DNA of 64,000 bases. Origin: Pohlia nutans (taxonomy: Eukaryota; Streptophyta; Bryopsida; Bryales; Mniaceae). Positions 57,641 to 64,000 of the stretch are shown here, in pieces. Location: contig CM040093.1 in assembly GCA_022496805.1 (NCBI GenBank), positions 6,472,213 through 6,536,212 of the forward strand, read 5' to 3'. The notes under the pieces were generated by a model. It saw only the letters and a list, made by a program, of their open reading frames with translations. It did no database searches and was not told the origin of the DNA. The position numbers were made by a program, and so were the translations under genes. Each line of letters starts with the position of its first letter. The first letter of the stretch is position 1.

Positions 57641-60098
57641 ACATTTGTGTTAATGATTTTAGATTTACTCATACATGATAAATTCATAAGTCTCTCAATG
57701 AAAATGATCCAAACATTGACTTGGTTTCGTGTCCCTATATGCAAATTTCCACTCATACTTTAAACCATTATACAAGTAAAATACCTCATTTTCTAAAACT
57801 TGACATTTTTTCTTAAGGATTCTCAAAACAGCCTAACTTATTTTATATCATTATTAACTACCAAATACACTCTATCAACATAATATTCCAACTTTATTAT
57901 CACACATGTTCTATTTTAATCTAAAATTAATAATTTGGCATTCTATTAAACTAAAAATACACCATTGCATTCTAATTTTGATTTTTTATTCATTTTTAAA
58001 ATAAAAAATTTGTTAACTATCATTCAAACACAACATTTATTAAATTTATTAATATCTTCTTTCCAAATTTATAATAGGAACCTAAGTAGTAGTTGGAAAA
58101 CAAATTTCTATTATATTTTTCTGTATGTTTAAATAAATATTTTTGTTTTATATATAATTGAAATTCTAGAAAAGAATATTGATTATAATAGTACTAAAAG
58201 AAATGTTACAATTGCACAATGCAAGTAAGATTTTGTTCACTATATATAATATCAAGTTTGATAAAAAATCATATTTTTTAATGAAATTTTCAGATTTAAG
58301 ATAAATTCATTTAATTCACCATACAAGAGATTTATGACAAACATCTATACGTTTATAAGGCCATGGTTTGAGTCTAATAGCCATCAATTACATATCACAT
58401 CATATCAATTAAATTAAATTAGAATGGAAAAAGTCTTATATTGATGAGATTAATAAAATAATTTTACAACAATTCATTGTTATTCTTGTTTGTTACAAAT
58501 CAATAATCTAACTATATAATTCTTTAAAGAAAGTGAACTACAAATGTTGCAAATAAGAATGCTTTAAGGTAAATGTTTATAAATGCAATAGAGGGCACAA
58601 GAATTATATCTACAAATGGAATTTGATGAACGTAGGATGTGATCAAAACAAATGTTAAGAAGGATTTTAAAATTTGTAAACATGTAACAAATAATACCAA
58701 AAGAAGTGGTTGTAATAACAAGTGAGTCACATGAGGATCTGAAGCTTCTTCAAAATTATGACCAAGACAAGAAAGTGTGATTAAAATTGAAGTTTTTAAT
58801 ATGAATGCAATAAGAAGAAATGATGCAATATCCAAGCCCTCATATTCGTCGTTTTTTGAGGTTGTTGGAGCCCTAGTATCAATTGTGAAATATGTATATA
58901 CGTTATTCACTTGGTAGCTATTTCAAGAAGTCTGAAAGAATTAAGTCAAATTATTATTTAAACAGTTAGATTGATTTATCATAATTCATATTTGTCTTTA
59001 TATATGTATTAAGAAATTTGAACTCTCTTCAGTGATTCTTCAAATAATACATTCAATTCCATGTTCTTCTTATAAATAAAATGTGTTAGTATTTCTTTCA
59101 TATACGTATTTCAATTTCTTGTTCATTTTTATATTGTTATAAGTTCTTGCATTAAGTATGAGCTAGAAAATTTAATATATTTGATATGGATATTTTATGA
59201 TTTATCAAAAATTCTCAAACCAAAACCACATATGCATTCTTTTTTTATGACATCATCAGTGTTATTCAAAAAATAATTGTAACATTAAAATGAAATATAT
59301 TCAAGTGATTGCATATGCAATAATATATAATATATTCTCACCGCTTTTATAAAATTATTGTAGAGGTGATTTATCCTGAAAATATTTGAGTTTGTTTTTT
59401 TAAAATACAATATTAAAAAAATATTATAATTGCAAGTTCATCTTTTTAATTATGAAGAACCTTCAATGTATAAAATTATATAATAATGATTGAATGATGA
59501 TCATTACGATACTACAAGAATATTTTATTGGATTTTTCCAAGAATTGAACGTTAGAATATGATACAATATATAAACATCGAGAAACATGCATGAATAGTA
59601 TATAAATCTACATGATTGACATAGAGATTTCAAGAGTTGTATATTTCAAAAGTTTTAGTAAATAAGAGGAGGTTTCTACATGTACTACTTATTTAATTTT
59701 TCATCACTTTTGTTGTATGTTTATAAACGAAATAATAAGAAGAAGAACTAGAATCATTCAATGCTTCTTAGGAAAAAAACTTATTAAAAAAAAGAAAAGA
59801 CATTGGTTGTCTTCAAAATGTTGACATTGTTTTGATGGTTGAAACAAAAATTAAATCATATGCATTTCATACCAATGTTTTTTATAATAGACACAATTTT
59901 TTTAAATAATTGATGAATTTTTAAAAATTAAATTTTAAGGTTTAAAAAAAAATCAAAAGTGCACTAGCATGATTCCTGGAATTGAAATCATAAAAACAAG
60001 GCCTTTCAAGTTTTTTTTTTTAAAAATATACAGATTCATCATGGAAACAAACATGAAATTACTAAAATTATATTAGTTTCAATGTGGTGCATATCACT
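57641..60098. other. Very AT-rich gene-free block
   Basis: Strongly AT-rich with many poly-A/T tracts and no recognisable gene. One minus-strand frame (58524-58910, 128 codons) is hydrophobic, as expected from T-rich codons, and matches no family I know. The piggyBac element begins at its right edge. Confidence 0.45.
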
Positions 60099-63000
60099 TT
60101 AACCCTTTCACGACCAATCAACCAAATATGGTCGCTGAAGCAAGTAAATTTGGATGTAACTCAAAATCGGCGAGGAATTAGGGTGATACTCTTGAACAAC
60201 GGTAGAAGCTGTTGAATTTGTGCTTCCAATGAAAAAATCCTTGCTGGATTTGGCCCAACGGAGTGTCGTGGGGATGATATTGTATGATCCACAAATTGGA
60301 GATACGAAGTATAGCTGGAAAAGAGAATAGAAAGATGTCCGCCAATACAGCTACCGTGGCAGCCTTTTGACGTCACTCTGGTTCATGGGGAACATGGGAA
60401 CGAGCGATGATGTTCTCTATAACTTACAAGCGTTTGGGGATGAGAAAGGAGCTTCTGTGAGACGGCTTTGTTGTGACTCAACATCTCTTTTTCTCTTGAG
60501 GCACAGAATCCAATGTGCATGGGCTCCTCTCAAGCAGCTCCCGGGGGTGCTCTCAGGCGGGAGAGTGTGTTTTTAGGCGGGAGGATCTGCGAATTCTTGC
60601 TATGCCCATCGTTCTCTGCTAGTACTAAATTACAGCCCTTGCACTTGGTACGCTTGTGGAGAATGCGAGGTGGCGAGCGCAGGAAGCATCCGTATCTGCT
60701 TTCCCTTTCCAAAATGGACGCCACTCCGTTTTTGCTCATGAGCAGGAGTGTTGGGATGCTACTCCGTGCTACTAGGGGTGTCTGGGTTTTGAGAGTTTGT
60801 TGGGAGAAGGCGGCTGTGTGTGAGGTTTTGTGTGCATCCCACGCATTGTACTGTCGCTGGATTTGGCTGCCGCATTTGAGATATCATTGCAAAGCTCAAT
60901 CCCAACTTAGCATGATAGAGGCGGCGGGAGATGGTGACAATGGGTGCACCCGGTCGCGCCCTCTACAAAACGGGAGATCATGCATACAGAGGGCTTCACT
61001 TGCTTGGGAAAATTGGCCTTTGCCTCCTGAAGCGCCTTTCCATATTGCAGCTGCGAATTTGGTCATCATTCACTTTGCACGGAGGAGAGGACTTGGAGAG
61101 AGGAAGCTTGCACTACTTTCAGGGCTATTGGATAGAGACTACTTTTTGTCTCTATCTCTGCCGGATGGCGTCCGTGGGTTTGGAGAGACGACTGAAGTTT
61201 CAAATAGGCAGTTGCGGTGGCTTTGGAGAAAACACGCTTCAACGCTATTGGGGTGGACAACGAGGAGATCCGAGGGAGAAAGTGATGGATTCAGCGTGGC
61301 CGTCAACCGGGCTCTTAGAAATGACATTTACCCGTGAAGGTGGTCCAACAGCAGCACGACTAACGCGGGCGGAGAAGGGCAAAGCCATATGTGAAGAGAA
61401 TTGCGTGGACGTGGGTGAAATAGAGCCTGTGACGCCTCAGATGATCCAAAGCCTCAGCATCGTAGTGGCCATAAGTCCAGAGCCACCATTGGCGAAGAGG
61501 TTGCGCTCTCGACATCTCATTCCACATTCGGGTTCTCCAGTTCCAGTATCCGCTGCATAAGTGCGCGTGACCGAGATCCGAGGAGGAAGGGGTCGCGCAA
61601 CGGCCAGAGGGCGAGGCCGTGGGGGACGACGAACAAATTTGATGCCTGATGTGGACATGCTTGAACCGTTGCACGATGAAGTAATGCCGAGCCGTGGATG
61701 TGGCCGCGGAAGATCGCGACGGAGCAGGCGAGGCTGTCAAGAAGGCATTACTACTATGTCTTTGGCCGTCTATGATATCTCAATGTTGGCAACACCAGAG
61801 GTTGTCTCTCTACGGAGAAACCAAGGACGGAGTGTGTCTGTACGTGCACGTGGTGGAGGTTGGCCGAGGCATGGAGTTGCGCACGGCGAAGTAGAGGTTT
61901 GTTGATGGATCACTTTCATTGCCTGCATTTTGTCATTTGCTTGGTTTAGGTCGACCCTATAGTTGAACTACACGCTGGATTGAGTTGGAATGCATTGGAT
62001 TCAAATTTGGTTACGTTTTGCGCCGGCAGGCTGAGTAGGAGTTCCCAGTTGCACCTCTATCCCCGCCTCTAGTTGCCCCTGATGCTAGTGAGTTCTCCCC
62101 TCCTACGACAAGGCAGAAATCAATGGACTCAATCATGTGTCGAAGAGCGCAGCTACTCCATGAGTTGTGGGTGCCTGAAGACGACGTGATTTGCCCAGGC
62201 AGCCACCATCCCCGTCCTGCACCTGATGCCGCGTCGGCGATAGGGAGTGCGGGTTCAAGCTTGGTGAGGCAAGCACCCCGCATCAACATCCGGTCGCCCT
62301 TAGGCTTCGCGGGTGGAGTTGATCTCGATCGTCTCGTGGGATCACCTCGGAATTGCTCCAACATGGGCCCTGTGCAGCTGCATCCTACACAGCTGAATTT
62401 CAGCGAAGGTGGCGATGGCGTGCCGGCAAATCCCCAAGGGCAACAGCGTGCGCATGGGCTCGTTAGTATTGCTCGTACCCCAAGGATGAGGGCTTGGCCT
62501 GAACGTCATGGGAAGGAGAATACGAATGACGGCATCCCCAACACTCACGACGACATGGATACAGACCTGGAGCAACCTTCCTTCACCCATTCAGGTGGGC
62601 ATCCGTTGCTAAGAGTTCGGATTCGATTGATTGATCTAGTATGGGGGGGGTGAATTCATAGAAATCCCATTTCGTCACGCTTTTGGTTATGTGGTCGCCG
62701 AGGTCAAATGCAGAGATGGCCTAGAACCCTGCTACGAAGTAGACTTAGGCGATGATCTAGGTGTCCAACTAGTGCCGCTGTCAAAGTATCGCATTGTTGA
62801 AGCTGGAGAATACTATGAATGGGAGTCACAAAGCGAAGACGAACCCGAGGTGTTCCCTGTTGCTTCCGACTGCACGGATCCATCTTCGTCTGACAATACT
62901 GATCACGAATCAGAGGATGGTGCGCCAGCTACAGTAGGCAAGGCCAGTCATTCTCGAAGAGGGCCTGCAACTACTACACGGCCCGCACATACACCACTAG

Positions 63001-64000
63001 CGCCGGCTATTGAGGTCGAGGAGGATTTGCTCTCAGAATATGATGCCGACTCGGATTGGCAGCCTGGTACACCTGACTCTGGCCGCCTCGACGACGGAAT
63101 CTCTGATGGTGGCTCAGAATTTGAGGAGATTGAGGATGATCCCGTGCGCATCCTTGGCAACCTCGGTATATATGGCGCCGGCCCACGACAGGAGGCCGAG
63201 AGTGCAGAAGAACGATACCATGACTCAAACTGGCACTCGAAGACTTGGTCATTGCGACCAAGGAATCCATTCACTGGGCCGCGTCCGGGTCCGACATGGC
63301 AGATGGGTGACGAGGACAGAGCACTGGTAGAGTATTTTTTGCTATTTTGGGATGAGCAGATACAACGCAAGCTTGTCACAGAGAGTAACTCCTACGCTGA
63401 CTACCGTGACCTAGTCACCAGACGCAGAAAAGGAGGCGACGTAACGACAAGATCTATTACTTTGAGTGAGCATCGGAAGTTCCTCGGCATCTGTGCGGTG
63501 ATGGCCATTCGACGACAGCCAGGCATGAGGAGTTACTGGAGATCGGGGTCAAAGCCACTCTACTGCGCAGATATAGCAGCAACCCTGAGCCGTTGGCGCT
63601 TTGAGTACATATTGCGTTGCCTCCATATGACGCCTATGGGCTCTTTTGTCACAGACAAGGCAGACCCGAGTTACGATCCGATTGGCAAAGTACGCTGGAT
63701 AGTCGACGCTCTCATTGCAAAGTACATGTTGTACTGGAATCCGTCAGAGTTCCTTTGTGTGGACGAAGCTATGATCTCCTATAACGGCAAATTCTGCGGG
63801 TTCAAGCAATATATGCCCACTAAGCCCATAACGCACTGGATAAAATTATGGTGTGTAGCTGACGCGACATCCATGTTTGTGCTGAACTTTGAAGTATGTG
63901 TGGGAGCGACGAACGAGCGGCGGCTGAGGTTGCCACAAAATCCACTCGGCAAAGGCGCGTCAATTGTGACCCGCCTAACTGAGCCGTTCCGTGGCCATTG
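60099..64000 (+). mobile_element. Large piggyBac transposon, 5' part (runs off the window)
   Basis: TTAA at 60099-60102 is followed by CCCTTTCACGACC, a piggyBac-type terminus related to the TTAA-CCC ends of the MITEs here. An inner hairpin CGACCAATC/ATGGTCG follows. The base composition changes sharply from the AT-rich flank to GC-richer, partly coding DNA that leads to a piggyBac transposase at 62640-64000. The right end is beyond the window. Long overlapping frames at 60513-61337 and 60931-61905 (with a stop at 61558-61560) lie between the terminus and the transposase. Confidence 0.75.
62039..64000 (+). CDS. piggyBac transposase (partial, frameshifted)
   Basis: Two frames make up the gene. 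Frame 62039-62653 (ATG 62123) is Pro/Ser-rich and ends at a G8 run (62643-62650). The frame starting in the same run (62640-64000, open to the window end, over 450 codons) continues it. After the run come a small domain with GYVVAEVKCRDG and YEVDLGDDLGVQLVPLSKY, a long acidic linker, then the DDE_Tnp_1_7 region: WSLRPRNPFTG, EYFLLFWDEQI, ITLSEHRKFLGICAVMAIRR, DPIGKVRWIVDALIAKY, LCVDEAMISYNGKFCGFKQY and MPTKPITHWIKLWCVAD. The Asp at 63762-63764 fits the first catalytic Asp. The other two and the C-terminal Cys-rich domain would lie beyond the edge. A one-base slip in the G run, real or a sequencing error, separates the frames. A 5' exon ending near 61888 is possible. Confidence 0.8.

Noticed and set aside
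58524..58910. 128-codon hydrophobic minus-strand frame
   Set aside because: In very AT-rich DNA, T-rich codons give hydrophobic residues by chance. No family recognised.
1..64000. CRISPR arrays, operons, bacterial promoters
   Set aside because: The window is eukaryotic nuclear DNA. The tandem repeats seen have no spacer structure.

Overview
The window reads as nuclear DNA of a land plant (or close streptophyte). Genes are split by GT-AG introns, non-coding DNA is AT-rich, and there are nuclear genes for plastid-type (uL13c) and mitochondrial-type (uL3m) ribosomal proteins, a nuclear group II intron maturase, a plant DUF4050 gene, UDP-glucose dehydrogenase, a secreted LRR protein and an F-box protein like Arabidopsis SKIP14. 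Plant-type telomere repeats (CCCTAAA) also occur. I cannot name the species.

Layout, left to right: (1) 623-3075, minus, a PFA-DSP/Siw14-like phosphatase in six coding exons. (2) 5808-10179, plus, a DUF4050 gene with a 10-nt first coding piece and introns full of repeats. (3) 10674-13731, minus, uL13c copy 1, convergent with it. (4) 14.4-16.9 kb, repeats. (5) 18020-24219, plus, a six-exon secreted LRR protein. (6) 25405-26903, minus, the F-box/LRR/Cys-rich gene with a leader exon near 28.2 kb. It shares a telo-box promoter with (7) 28389-31102, plus, a maturase whose modelled first exon resembles the start of mitochondrial uL3. (8) 31.1-45.6 kb, gene-poor and transposon-rich. (9) 45991-47433, plus, an intronless UGD. 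(10) 49754-52729, minus, uL13c copy 2. (11) 54446-56380, minus, the full uL3m gene. (12) 57.6-60.1 kb, a very AT-rich blank. (13) 60099 to the end, the 5' part of a large piggyBac transposon with a DDE transposase cut by the window edge.

The dominant theme is DNA transposons. At least fifteen further ends or copies carry TTAA next to CCCCTAAAGGACC-like termini, the signature of piggyBac-type non-autonomous elements, besides the transposase-bearing element at the right edge. Harbinger-type (TAA or TTA duplications), CACTA-type (3-bp duplication), Stowaway and Tc1/mariner-type (TA) elements are also present, many inside introns. Functionally, four genes (uL13c twice, uL3m, maturase) serve organelle translation or splicing. 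The most unusual gene is the apparent uL3/maturase chimera.

Exon models were built by hand from reading frame, splice dinucleotides and known family sequences; no search or transcript data were available.
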